Of a DNA stretch of 49,191 bases, positions 22,870 to 32,244 are shown piece by piece. The DNA is taken from positions 1-49,191 of the forward strand of contig DASWTW010000461.1 in NCBI GenBank assembly GCA_036401895.1. The letters run 5' to 3'. This DNA is from LB3-1 sp036401895. GTDB lineage: Bacteria; Chloroflexota; Chloroflexia; Chloroflexales; Kallotenuaceae. Position 1 is the first letter of the stretch, and each line of letters begins with the position of its first letter. The notes beneath the pieces were generated by a model that was given only the letters and a program-made list of their open reading frames with translations, was not told where the DNA came from and ran no database searches. The translations under genes were made by a program, and so were the position numbers.

Positions 22870-25800
22870 ATGACGCTCATCGAGTTCTTGTCGCATCTGC
22901 GCCAGCTAGGCGTACAGCTGTGGTCGGAGGATCATCAGCTGCGCTACAGTGCGCCCAAAGGCACGCTCACGCCAGCGCTGCGTGCGGAGCTTGTCGAGCG
23001 TAAGGCCGAGATTCTTGGTTTCCTGGAGGCTGCTCAGGCCGCAGCGCACGAGGCCAGGCCAGCGATTCAGCGCCGGGTCCGCGACGAGCCGACGCCGGCC
23101 TCGTTTGCGCAGCAGCGGCTGTGGTTTCTGCACCAGCTGGAGCCCGAGAGTCCCGCCTACACGCTGGCGGCGATCGTTCGCCTGACCGGTGAGCTGGATG
23201 TCGACGCGCTGACCCGCAGCCTGCATCTGCTGCGCCGGCGTCACGAAGCGCTGCGCACGACGTTCACCCAGAGGGTACCCGTCAGCGACGATCGCCTGGT
23301 CCAGCAGATCGCGCCGCCTGATGCTGCCGCGCCGCTCCCCGTGATCGATCTCGCAGCGCTGCCGCTACACGACCGCGACGACGAAGCCACGCGTCTGGCA
23401 CAGGCTGCCGCGCGAGCGCCGTTCGATCTGACCAGCGGCCCGCTGCTACGCACCACGCTGCTGCGCCTGGACGAGCGAACACACTGGCTGGTGCTGGCGC
23501 TGCATCACGCGATCGCCGATGGCTGGTCGCTGAGCGTTTTTGCGCAGGATCTGGCGCGCTTCTACGCCGCTGCCCTTGAGCAGCGCGCCACCGCCGAGAT
23601 CGCGCCACCGCTGCCGATTCAGTATGCCGACTACGCCGCCTGGGAGCAGCAGCGCTTTGAGCAGACCGGCGCAGATCGGCAGCTTGAGTACTGGCGCCGA
23701 CAGTTAGCCGGAGCGCCGCCCACGCTCGATCTGCCCGGCGATTATTCGCGTCCGGCCCAGCCCACCTTTCGCGGCGCGCAGCTCCCGGTCACGATTCCGG
23801 TCGATCTCACGGCGGCGCTCAGGCGGCTGAGCCAGGCCCATGATGCCACGCTCTTTCAGACACTGCTGGCCGCGTTTCAGGTCTTGCTGAGCCGTCTCAG
23901 CCATCAGACCGATATTCTGGTCGGTACGGCCGTCGCGAATCGAGCGCACTCACAGACCGAGCAGGTGATCGGCTGCTTCGTCAACACGCTGGTGCTGCGC
24001 GGCGATCTTTCGGGAGATCCGACCTTTGAAGTCTTGCTTCAGCAGACGCGACAGACCATGCTGGACGCCTACGCCCATCAAGACGTGCCCTTCGATCTGC
24101 TGGTCGCGGAGCTTCAGCCGGTACGCGACCAACGCCATCAACCCTTATGTCAAGTGATGTTCACGCTCCAGAACACGCCGCCGCTAGTGACCAGCCTGCC
24201 TGGCTTGACGCTGACGATCGAGCCGATCGACACGGGAACTGCCAAGTTCGATCTGACGCTGGATCTACGCGAAACAGCGGCCGGGCTGGAAGGCGTTTTC
24301 GAGTACAACACGGATGTGTTCGCGCCCGCGACGATCGACCGCTGGAGCGCGCATTTCATCACGCTGCTGGCGACGATCGCCGAAGCTCCTCAGCGGCCGA
24401 TGCGCTCACTGCCTTTGCTGGCGGCCGGCGAGCTGCGCGAGATTCTGCACATGGGCAGCGGGGCCGAGCAGCCGATCCCGCAAGACTGCTGCGCCCATGA
24501 ACTGATCAGCGCCCAGGCTGCACGCACACCCGAAGCGATCGCGCTGGTGTCGCACGAGCGGCGCCTGAGCTATGCCGAGCTTGAGATGCGTGCGAACCGG
24601 CTGGCGCATCTGCTGCAAGCGCGCGGCGTCAAGCCGGAAACGCGCGTCGGCGTCTGCATGGAGCGCTCGCCGGATCTGATCGTGGCGCTGCTGGCGATTC
24701 TCAAGGCCGGCGGCGCGTATCTGCCGCTCGATCCGGCTTGGCCTGCCAGGCGCATCGATCTGATGCGGGCCGATGCAGGCGTCGATCTAGTGCTGACGCA
24801 GCAGTCATGCACTGAAGTGCTGGCAAGCACTGGAGCTGCCCTGCTGTGCCTGGATCGCGAGACGGCCACGATCGCGCAGCAGCCGGAGTCGCCGCTCGCC
24901 GCGCCGGTACACGCCGACAACAGCGCGTATGTCATCTACACTTCGGGCTCGACCGGCCAGCCCAAGGGCGTGATCGTCACGCAGCGTGCGCTGGTCAGCC
25001 ACATCTTCGCGATCCGTGAGCGCTACGAGCTGCGCGCCAGCGATCGCGTGCTCCAATTTGCCAACGTCACCTTTGATGTCGCGGTCGAAGAAATCTTTCC
25101 CACGCTGGCGAGCGGCGCGACGCTCGTGCTGCGGCCGGACGAGCATGTGCTGTCGATCCCTGACCTGTACACCTTGATCGAGCGCGAACACCTGACCGTG
25201 CTCAATCCACCCACCGCCTACTGGCACAGCTGGGTCGAAGAGCTGGCGCAGCGTAATATTGCGCTGCCTCGCTCGGTTCGTCTCGTGATCGGCGGCGGCG
25301 AAGCGATCGTGCCCGAGCGGCTCAAGTCCTGGCAGCAGCTGGTTGGCTCGCGAGTGGGCTTGATCAATGCCTACGGCCCCACCGAGACCACCGTCAGCGC
25401 GACCAGCTACACGGCCACAGGCGACGAATCGGTCACCGCGACGGTGCCGATCGGCCGGCCGATGGCCAACACCCACCTCTACATCCTCGACGCCGCGCTG
25501 CAACCTGTGCCGATCGGCGTGATCGGCGAGCTGTACATCGGCGGCGAGCGCGTGGCGCGCGGCTACCTCAACCGGCCAGAGCTGACCGCCGAGCGCTTCA
25601 TCCCCGATCCGTGGTCCGGGTCGGGCACGCGCATCTACCGCACGGGCGACCTGGCGCGCTATCGAGCCGACGGCAACGTCGAGTTTGTGGGCCGCGGCGA
25701 CAACCAGGTCAAAATCCGCGGCTTCCGCATCGAGCTGGGCGAGATCGAAGCGGCGCTGGCGCGGCATCCTGGCGTACGCGAGGCTGTTGTCGTGGCGCGC

Positions 25801-28800
25801 GCAGACCAGGGCGAGCAGCGGCTGGTAGCGTACGTCGTCGAGGAACAAAGGAACCGGGTGCCATGCCCAGAGGGCGCCCGGCGCACAAAAGAACAAAGTA
25901 CCGCTGTTTCCCCCTCGCCTGTCGCAACCGATGGCTACCCTCTGGGTGCAGCCGGCCGAGGTTCGAGGAAGGGGGACGCGGGGGATGAGAGCCTGATCCC
26001 GAATCTCCGATCCTATCTCCGCGAACTGCTGCCCGAGTACATGATTCCATCGGTCTTTGTGCCGCTCGATACGCTGCCGCTCACGACCGGCGGCAAGATC
26101 GATCGGTGGGCGCTGCCGGCGCCGGAGCAGACGGAGTCACAGGCAAGCGACGGGATCGCGCCGCGCACAGCGGTCGAGCAGCGGCTGGCGGCGATCTGGA
26201 GCGAGGTGCTGGGCCGCCAGCAGATTGGCGTCGAAGACAGCTTCTTCGCGATCGGCGGTCACTCGCTGCTGGCGACGCGGGTCATCTCCCGCCTGCGCGA
26301 TGCCTTCGCGATCGAGCTGCCGCTGCGCAAGTTCTTTGAGCGGCCAACGATCGCGGGGCTGGCACTGGCGATCGAGACCGCGCAGCAGGCCACACCAGCC
26401 GCACCAGTCGACAGCATCGGCGTCCTGGCGCGTGGCGAGTACAGCCCCGCGATCTTTCCGGCCGCGTTCGCGCAGCGACGCCTGTGGTTCCTGGATCAGT
26501 GGGACCCCGGCAGCTCGGCCTACCATCTCCCGGTAGCGCTGCGACTGGCCGGCGCTCTGGATACGCAGGCCCTGGAAGCGAGTCTGAACGCGCTGACGGC
26601 ACGCCACGAGACGCTGCGCACGACCTTCGCCGGGTACCCTCAGGGTGTGGCACCCGACGGCGCGGACGGCCAGCCCGTGCAGCAGATCCACGCGCCACGC
26701 CCCTGGCTGCTGCCCCTCCGCGATCTGAGCCGGCTGCCGCTCACAACACAGCCTGAGGCGCTTGCGGCCGAGATCGCCGCCTTCACCCGGCAGCCCTTCG
26801 ATCTCACCCGTGGGCCGCTGCTGCGCGCCCGGCTGCTGCGGCTCCAGCCAGCGGATGATCTCGATCAGCACCTGCTGCTGCTCAACGTCCATCACATCGT
26901 CGTCGACGGCTGGTCGCTGGACGTGCTGCTGCGGGAGCTAGCCGCGCTGTATAACGCCGCGCTCCAGGGCCTGCAACCCGATCTGGCGCCGCTGCCGATT
27001 CAGTACGCCGACTATGCCGCCTGGCAGCAGCAGCAGCTCCAGGGCGAGCGCTTCGAGCGTCTGCTGGACTACTGGCGCCGGCAGCTGGCGGGTCTTCAGC
27101 CGCTCGCCTTGCCCACCGATCATCCGCGTCCCTCGATCTCCTCCACGGCGGGCACTCGGCTGCCGGTTGCGCTAGCGCCCTCACTGGTAGCGCGGCTGAG
27201 TCAGCTCAGCCAGCAGAGCGGCACGACCATGTTCATGCTGCTGCTGGCGACGCTCCAGGTGCTGCTCCATCGCTACAGCGGCCAGACGGATATAGCGGTC
27301 GGCACGCCGATCGCTAACCGTACCCGCGCGGAGAGCGAAGGACTGGTAGGCTTTCTCGTCAACACGCTGGTGCTGCGCGCCGATCTTTCCGGTCGCCCGG
27401 CCTTTGCCGAATTGCTTCAACGCGTGCGCTCGATCTGTCTCGACGCGTACGCCCATCAAGATCTGCCGTTCGAGCTACTGGTCGAAGAGCTCCAGCCGGA
27501 GCGCAGCCTGGGCCAGCATCCACTGTTCCAGGTATTGTTTGTGCTGCAAACATTGCCGCCGATCGAGCCGGAGCTAGCGGGATTAGCGGTAGACATGCAG
27601 GCGCTAGATTCTGACAGCGCCAAGTTCGATCTGACGCTGGATCTCAGGCCAGGCGCTGACGGCGGGCTGCATGGCTACCTGGAATACGCTACCGATCTGT
27701 TTGAGACCACGACGATCCAGCGGATGCTGGGGCATCTCCAAACGCTGCTGCATGCGGTCGTCGCCAATCCCGAGGAGCGGATCGCGTACCTGCCGCTGCT
27801 GACCGACGCCGAGCGCCAACAAAGCCTGATCGACTGGAACCGCTCGGAGGCTGTGTATCCGCGCGATGCCGCCGTACACACGCTGATCGAGGCGCAGGCC
27901 GAGCGGAGCCCCGAGACTACCGCGATCGTTTTCGAGGGCGCGGCGCTGACGTATGCTGAATTGAACACACGGGCCAATCAGCTGGCGCATCATCTGCGGG
28001 CGCAGGGCGTCGGGCCGGATGTGTTGGTGGCGCTGATGGTCGAGCGCGGCCTGGAGATGATTGTCGGCATGCTAGCGATCCTCAAGGCCGGCGGCGCGTA
28101 CGTTCCGCTCGATCCCGCCTATCCTGCCGATCGGCTTCAGTACATGCTCAGCCATAGCCAGGCTCCCGTGATCCTGACCCAGGCGGCGCTGGTCGAACGG
28201 CTGCCTGATCACCAGGCGCAGGTCTTCCGCCTCGACGCCGATAGGGAAACCCTGGCCGCACAGCCAACGACGAATCCGCCACGCGTGGTCTTGCCGGAGC
28301 AGCTGGCCTACATCATCTTCACATCGGGCTCGACCGGCCGGCCCAAAGGCGTGATGGTGCAGCAGCAGGGCCTGATCAACCTGGTCTATGGCCTGCGCGC
28401 CTACTTCGACGATCCCGCCGTGACAACGACCGGCCTGATCACGTCGATCAGCTTCGACATCTCGGTCAACCAGATCTTCCCGACGCTGATCTTCGGCCGC
28501 ACGCTCCACATCATCTCCGATCCGGTCAAGTTCAATAGCCGCGCGCTCGTGCGCTACCTGGATGAGCAACAGATCCAGCTGCTCGACGCGGTGCCGTCGT
28601 ACATCCAGGCCGTGCTGAACGAGGTCGCGCCCGAGCAGCCGACCAACACGCTGCGCTACCTGCTGATCGGCGGCGAGAAGATCGAGCAGCGACTCCTGGA
28701 GTCCGTCTTCGGGCAACTTGGGCCAGCGGTGCAGATCATCAACATCTATGGTCTGACCGAGATCAGTGACATCAACATCCTGGGGCCGATTCGCGCACAG

Positions 28801-31170
28801 GATATCGGCAAACCGATCACGGTGGGCCGTCCGCTGCACAATAATCGGATCTACATCCTGGACGCCTGCGACCAGCCGCAGCCGGTGGGCATCGCGGGTG
28901 AGGTGTGCGTGGCGGGCGCGAGCGTGTCGCGCGGCTACCTCCATCGCCCCGAGCTGACGGCCGAGCGCTTCGTGGTCTGTCCCTTTGAAGACAGCGAGCT
29001 CATGGTGCGCACCGGCGACCTCGGCCGCTGGCACGCCGACGGCACCGTCGAAATCCTCGGCCGGATCGATCACCAGGTCAAGCTGCGCGGCTTCCGCATT
29101 GAGACCGGCGAGATCGAGGCCGTGCTGGTGCAGCATGAGGCTGTGCGCGAGGCCGTCGTGGTCGTGCGCGAAGATCGACCGGGCGATGCGCGGCTGGTAG
29201 CGTATATAGAACCAAGAACTAAGAACCAAGAACCTAACGAAAGCCAAGCCGCAAATTCCCTTGGTTCTAGGTTCTGGGTTCTCGGTTCTCCGTTGCGCGA
29301 GTTTCTTGCGCAACGGCTCCCCGCCTACATGCTGCCGAGCGCGTTTGTGAGCCTGGAGCAGCTCCCGCACACGCCCAGCGGCAAGATCGACCGGCGCGCG
29401 CTGCCGGCACCCGAGCAGCACGACGATCAGGAGCAGCCGGCCGCCAGCCCGAGCAGCCCTACCGAGATCTTGCTGGCAGACATCTGGGCCACGGTGCTGG
29501 ATCGGGCGCGAGTGGGACGCGATGAAAACTTCTTCGATCTGGGCGGCCACTCGCTGCTGGCAACCCAGGTTATCGCGCAGATCCGTACAACCTTTGCGGT
29601 CGATCTGCCGCTGCGCAGCCTCTTTGAGCATCCCACCGTCGCCGCGCTGACCGAGCAGATCGCCGCAGCACGCAGCCGGAGCAGCGGATTGCACACGCCG
29701 CCCCTGCGCCCACAGCCGCGCCCTGATGTGCTGCCACTGGCTTTTGCGCAGCAGCGGCTCTGGCTGCTGGCCCAGCTCGATCCGCACAGCACGGCCTATC
29801 ACGTGCCGCTGCTGATTCGCCTGAGCGGGCCGCTGGATACACAGGCCCTGGAAGCGAGTTTGAACGCGCTGACGGCACGCCACGAGACGCTGCGCACGAC
29901 CTTCGCCGGGTACCCTCAGGGTGTGGCACCCGACGGCGCGGACGGCCAGCCCGTGCAGCAGATCCACGCGCCCGTCGCCTGGCCGCTGCCCCGCGTCGAC
30001 CTCAGCGGGCTGCCGCCCGAGGCGCTTGAAGCCGAGATCGGGGCTTTCACCCGGCAGCCCTTCGATCTCACCCGTGGCCCGCTGCTGCGCGCCCGGCTGC
30101 TGCGGCTCCCGCCCGCAGACGATCTCGATCAGCACCTGCTGGTGCTCAACATCCATCACATCGTCGTCGACGGCTGGTCGCTGGGCGTGCTGGTGCGCGA
30201 AATGGCGGCAAGCTACCGAGCGCTGCGCCAGGGTCTGCCGCCTGATCTGCCGCCGCTGCCGATCCAGTACGCCGACTATGCGCTCTGGCAGCGCGATTGG
30301 CTGTGCGACGAGCAGCTAGAGCGTCTGCTGAGCTACTGGCGTCGGCAGCTGGCGGATCTTCAGCCGCTTGCCTTGCCCACTGACTATCCGCGCCCCGCCG
30401 AGCCGACGTTCAAAGCCGTCGAACACGGCCAGTCGCTTTCGGCTGAGCTATCGGCGGGTCTGGCAACGCTGAGCCGTCAGTCGGGAGTAACGTTGTTCAT
30501 GACGCTGCTGGCGGCGCTGGATGTGTTACTCTACCGCTACAGCGGCCAGGACGACATCGTGGTCGGCACCGACATTGCCAACCGCACGCAGGTCGAAACC
30601 GAGGGCTTGATTGGCTTCTTCGTCAACATGCTGGCGCTGCGCTGCGATCTGTCGGGCAATCCAACCTTTGCCGAACTCCTGAGCCGCGTGCGATCGGTCT
30701 GCCTCCAGGCCTATGCCCATCAGGATCTGCCCTTTGACATGCTGGTCAACGAGCTACAGATCCAGCGCGATCCGACTCGCGCGCCGCTGTTCCAGGTTGT
30801 GCTGGTTTTGCAAAACATGCCGCTGCCGGCGCTGGAGCTGGAGCAGCTAACCGTGGAGCCGCTGCCGGTCGATGCGGGAACCGCCAAGTTCGATCTGGTA
30901 ATCGAGCTGATCGAGAGCGGCGGACAGCTGCGCTGTATGTTCAAATACGACAGCGAGATCTTCAAGGCGAACACCATCGCGCGCATGATCGAACAGTTTA
31001 GCGCAGTGCTGGACATGGTTGTGCGGCAGCCCGATGCAACGCTGCACAGCCTGGCGGAGCAGCTCAGCGCGGCAGACCACGAGCACCAGCTGCGCCAGGC
31101 CCGCGATCTCCGCGCCGCGCAGCAGCGCAAGCTCAAGGATGTTCGACGCAAGACGCTTTCCGACTCATGA
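22870..31170 (+). CDS. NRPS1: TubC docking - C-A-T - C-A-T - C
   Basis: A 2766-residue nonribosomal peptide synthetase. Residues 1-55 are a TubC-type N-terminal docking domain (LIEFLSHLRQLGVQLW...LRYSAPKG...LTPALRAELVERK), which accepts a chain from an upstream synthase. C1 (about 75-510) has HHAIADG at 212. A1 (about 545-1080) has YTSGSTGQPKG at 690, NAYGPTETT and GGKIDR. T1 has GGHSL with Ser1132. C2 (about 1196-1640) has HHIVVDG at 1341. A2 (about 1660-2175) has FTSGSTGRPKG, NIYGLTEIS and SGKIDR. T2 has GGHSL with Ser2228. C3 (about 2290-2735) has HHIVVDG at 2429. A charged tail of about 30 residues is probably a linker to NRPS2. All C motifs are intact and look L-to-L. By eye the A1 code is DVENIGAVSK (weakly like hydroxyornithine-type codes) and the A2 code DINDLGIDIK (no match known to me). 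Both A domains carry in-frame repeat DNA between motifs A8 and A9. Confidence 0.95.
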   Translation: MTLIEFLSHLRQLGVQLWSEDHQLRYSAPKGTLTPALRAELVERKAEILGFLEAAQAAAHEARPAIQRRVRDEPTPASFAQQRLWFLHQLEPESPAYTLAAIVRLTGELDVDALTRSLHLLRRRHEALRTTFTQRVPVSDDRLVQQIAPPDAAAPLPVIDLAALPLHDRDDEATRLAQAAARAPFDLTSGPLLRTTLLRLDERTHWLVLALHHAIADGWSLSVFAQDLARFYAAALEQRATAEIAPPLPIQYADYAAWEQQRFEQTGADRQLEYWRRQLAGAPPTLDLPGDYSRPAQPTFRGAQLPVTIPVDLTAALRRLSQAHDATLFQTLLAAFQVLLSRLSHQTDILVGTAVANRAHSQTEQVIGCFVNTLVLRGDLSGDPTFEVLLQQTRQTMLDAYAHQDVPFDLLVAELQPVRDQRHQPLCQVMFTLQNTPPLVTSLPGLTLTIEPIDTGTAKFDLTLDLRETAAGLEGVFEYNTDVFAPATIDRWSAHFITLLATIAEAPQRPMRSLPLLAAGELREILHMGSGAEQPIPQDCCAHELISAQAARTPEAIALVSHERRLSYAELEMRANRLAHLLQARGVKPETRVGVCMERSPDLIVALLAILKAGGAYLPLDPAWPARRIDLMRADAGVDLVLTQQSCTEVLASTGAALLCLDRETATIAQQPESPLAAPVHADNSAYVIYTSGSTGQPKGVIVTQRALVSHIFAIRERYELRASDRVLQFANVTFDVAVEEIFPTLASGATLVLRPDEHVLSIPDLYTLIEREHLTVLNPPTAYWHSWVEELAQRNIALPRSVRLVIGGGEAIVPERLKSWQQLVGSRVGLINAYGPTETTVSATSYTATGDESVTATVPIGRPMANTHLYILDAALQPVPIGVIGELYIGGERVARGYLNRPELTAERFIPDPWSGSGTRIYRTGDLARYRADGNVEFVGRGDNQVKIRGFRIELGEIEAALARHPGVREAVVVARADQGEQRLVAYVVEEQRNRVPCPEGARRTKEQSTAVSPSPVATDGYPLGAAGRGSRKGDAGDESLIPNLRSYLRELLPEYMIPSVFVPLDTLPLTTGGKIDRWALPAPEQTESQASDGIAPRTAVEQRLAAIWSEVLGRQQIGVEDSFFAIGGHSLLATRVISRLRDAFAIELPLRKFFERPTIAGLALAIETAQQATPAAPVDSIGVLARGEYSPAIFPAAFAQRRLWFLDQWDPGSSAYHLPVALRLAGALDTQALEASLNALTARHETLRTTFAGYPQGVAPDGADGQPVQQIHAPRPWLLPLRDLSRLPLTTQPEALAAEIAAFTRQPFDLTRGPLLRARLLRLQPADDLDQHLLLLNVHHIVVDGWSLDVLLRELAALYNAALQGLQPDLAPLPIQYADYAAWQQQQLQGERFERLLDYWRRQLAGLQPLALPTDHPRPSISSTAGTRLPVALAPSLVARLSQLSQQSGTTMFMLLLATLQVLLHRYSGQTDIAVGTPIANRTRAESEGLVGFLVNTLVLRADLSGRPAFAELLQRVRSICLDAYAHQDLPFELLVEELQPERSLGQHPLFQVLFVLQTLPPIEPELAGLAVDMQALDSDSAKFDLTLDLRPGADGGLHGYLEYATDLFETTTIQRMLGHLQTLLHAVVANPEERIAYLPLLTDAERQQSLIDWNRSEAVYPRDAAVHTLIEAQAERSPETTAIVFEGAALTYAELNTRANQLAHHLRAQGVGPDVLVALMVERGLEMIVGMLAILKAGGAYVPLDPAYPADRLQYMLSHSQAPVILTQAALVERLPDHQAQVFRLDADRETLAAQPTTNPPRVVLPEQLAYIIFTSGSTGRPKGVMVQQQGLINLVYGLRAYFDDPAVTTTGLITSISFDISVNQIFPTLIFGRTLHIISDPVKFNSRALVRYLDEQQIQLLDAVPSYIQAVLNEVAPEQPTNTLRYLLIGGEKIEQRLLESVFGQLGPAVQIINIYGLTEISDINILGPIRAQDIGKPITVGRPLHNNRIYILDACDQPQPVGIAGEVCVAGASVSRGYLHRPELTAERFVVCPFEDSELMVRTGDLGRWHADGTVEILGRIDHQVKLRGFRIETGEIEAVLVQHEAVREAVVVVREDRPGDARLVAYIEPRTKNQEPNESQAANSLGSRFWVLGSPLREFLAQRLPAYMLPSAFVSLEQLPHTPSGKIDRRALPAPEQHDDQEQPAASPSSPTEILLADIWATVLDRARVGRDENFFDLGGHSLLATQVIAQIRTTFAVDLPLRSLFEHPTVAALTEQIAAARSRSSGLHTPPLRPQPRPDVLPLAFAQQRLWLLAQLDPHSTAYHVPLLIRLSGPLDTQALEASLNALTARHETLRTTFAGYPQGVAPDGADGQPVQQIHAPVAWPLPRVDLSGLPPEALEAEIGAFTRQPFDLTRGPLLRARLLRLPPADDLDQHLLVLNIHHIVVDGWSLGVLVREMAASYRALRQGLPPDLPPLPIQYADYALWQRDWLCDEQLERLLSYWRRQLADLQPLALPTDYPRPAEPTFKAVEHGQSLSAELSAGLATLSRQSGVTLFMTLLAALDVLLYRYSGQDDIVVGTDIANRTQVETEGLIGFFVNMLALRCDLSGNPTFAELLSRVRSVCLQAYAHQDLPFDMLVNELQIQRDPTRAPLFQVVLVLQNMPLPALELEQLTVEPLPVDAGTAKFDLVIELIESGGQLRCMFKYDSEIFKANTIARMIEQFSAVLDMVVRQPDATLHSLAEQLSAADHEHQLRQARDLRAAQQRKLKDVRRKTLSDS
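25843..26007 (+). repeat. In-frame dispersed-repeat block inside the NRPS1 A1 hinge
   Basis: Between A8 and A9 of the first A domain, about 55 codons show no family similarity. Instead the DNA repeats the pieces of the lutC-rhaD intergenic region: aacaaaggaacc, gcccagagggcgcccgg (25865-25881), agtaccgct, cccctcgcctgtcgcaac (25911-25928), ctaccctctgggtg, gaggaaggggg and ggggatgagagcctg. The frame stays open through it, so it is translated as a hydrophilic linker. Confidence 0.75.
26557..26925 (+). repeat. C2 copy of a near-identical tract shared with C3 of NRPS1
   Basis: Bases 26557-26696 match 29833-29972 with 138 of 140 identities by eye, and further blocks downstream up to the HHIVVDG codons are also almost identical. 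The rest of the two C domains is clearly diverged. This indicates recent gene conversion or partial duplication within the gene. Confidence 0.8.
29207..29293 (+). repeat. In-frame inverted repeat inside the NRPS1 A2 hinge
   Basis: The left arm has agaaccaagaacc units and the right arm ggttctaggttctgggttct units, about 15 bases apart. They encode RTKNQEPNESQ and GSRFWVLGSP, which break the A8-A9 region of the second A domain. The same unit lies over the end of lutC at 8678-8720, where it is mostly intergenic. Confidence 0.75.
29833..30188 (+). repeat. C3 copy of the near-identical tract shared with C2 of NRPS1
   Basis: Partner of 26557-26925. Both copies contain the same short insertion cgggtaccctcagggt, so the insertion either predates the copying event or was carried by it. 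Confidence 0.8.
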
Positions 31171-31183
31171 GAAAGGATCGACA

Positions 31184-32239
31184 ATGAGCAACCAGGAAGA
31201 TCCCAAAATCCCCGCCAAGCGGCTGCCGGCTGCCAGGCGCAAGGCCGTGAGCATCGCAGATACTGCGCTGGTAAAAACCAGCCCGCTCTGGCCCGATCAA
31301 TCGCTGCCGCTGCTGGTCAGGCCGGCCGTCGACGGCGTCAGCCTGCTCGAATGGGCAGCCGGCCAGCGTGAGCAGATCGAAAGCTGGCTGCTTGAGCATG
31401 GCGGCGTCTTGTTTCGCGGCTTCGACACGCGCTCGGTAGCGGACTTCGAGCGGTTCATCAGCGCCACGGCCAGCAACTGGGCCGAGTATCGCGAGCCCGC
31501 GACGCCGCGCAGCCAGGTCAGCGGCAACATCTACACCTCGACCGACTATCCCGCCGCGCAGCGAATCTTTCTGCACAACGAAAACTCGCATACCGAAAGC
31601 TGGCCGATGAAGATCTATTTCTTCTGCGTCACGGCCGCGCCCGAGGGCGGTGAAACGCCGATCGCCGATTGCCGCGCGATCTTCGAGCAGCTCGATCCGG
31701 CCGTGCGCCAGCGCTTCACGGAAAAGCAGATCATGTATGTGCGCAACTTCGGCGACGGCCTGGGCTATCCCTGGGAGCAGGTTTTCAAAACCGACGATCG
31801 CGGCGAGGTCGAGGTCTACTGCCGCAGCAACGGCATCGAGCCCGAGTGGAAAGCCGATAACGGCCTGCGCGTGCGCTATGTGCGTCCGGCCGTGGCGCAG
31901 CACCCGCGCACCGGCACGCCGGTCTGGTTCAACCACGGGACGTTCTTTCATATCTCCACCCAGGAGCCCGCGATTCGCGAGTCGCTGCTGGCGGCGATGC
32001 CGGTAGAAGATCTGCCCTACAACACCTACTACGGCGACGGCAGCCCGATCGAGCCCGAGGTACTGGAGCATCTGCGCGCCACCTACGACAGCAACACCGT
32101 CGCGTTTCGCTGGCAGGAGGGCGATCTGCTGATGCTCGACAACATGCTGGTAGCGCATGGCCGCGCTCCGTTCAGCGGCCCGCGCAAGATCGTCGTCGGC
32201 ATGGCCGAGCCCTGCCACTGGTCGGATATTCAGCGCTGA
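31184..32239 (+). CDS. SyrP-like TauD-family Fe(II)/2-oxoglutarate hydroxylase
   Basis: A 351-residue non-haem iron dioxygenase encoded between two NRPS genes. The iron triad is HNE in FLHNENSHTESWP (His131, Glu133) and the distal His325 in DNMLVAHGR. The 2-oxoglutarate-binding arginine is Arg334 in GPRKIVVG. Blocks such as LFRGFDTRSVADFERF, FFCVTAAPEGGETPIADCR and VWFNHGTFFH match SyrP-like enzymes that hydroxylate the beta carbon of an amino acid tethered to a T domain. An AAAGGA Shine-Dalgarno precedes the ATG 31184. It lies 13 bases after NRPS1 and 5 bases before NRPS2, which begins with a C-like domain lacking the HHxxxDG motif. That is the arrangement of stand-alone hydroxylases with interface domains in siderophore synthetases, so its likely target is the residue on the NRPS2 T domain. 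Confidence 0.93.
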   Translation: MSNQEDPKIPAKRLPAARRKAVSIADTALVKTSPLWPDQSLPLLVRPAVDGVSLLEWAAGQREQIESWLLEHGGVLFRGFDTRSVADFERFISATASNWAEYREPATPRSQVSGNIYTSTDYPAAQRIFLHNENSHTESWPMKIYFFCVTAAPEGGETPIADCRAIFEQLDPAVRQRFTEKQIMYVRNFGDGLGYPWEQVFKTDDRGEVEVYCRSNGIEPEWKADNGLRVRYVRPAVAQHPRTGTPVWFNHGTFFHISTQEPAIRESLLAAMPVEDLPYNTYYGDGSPIEPEVLEHLRATYDSNTVAFRWQEGDLLMLDNMLVAHGRAPFSGPRKIVVGMAEPCHWSDIQR

Positions 32240-32244
32240 GGTTT

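Noticed and set aside
25843..26007. Frameshift or assembly error in NRPS1 module 1
   Set aside because: The A domain resumes in the same frame with intact A9 and A10 motifs, and the block matches repeats elsewhere in the window, so insertion explains it better.
28072..30159. Minus-strand open frame of nearly 700 codons opposite NRPS1
   Set aside because: It is a mirror of the plus-strand codon pattern with low-complexity composition. The plus strand encodes intact NRPS motifs over the whole span.
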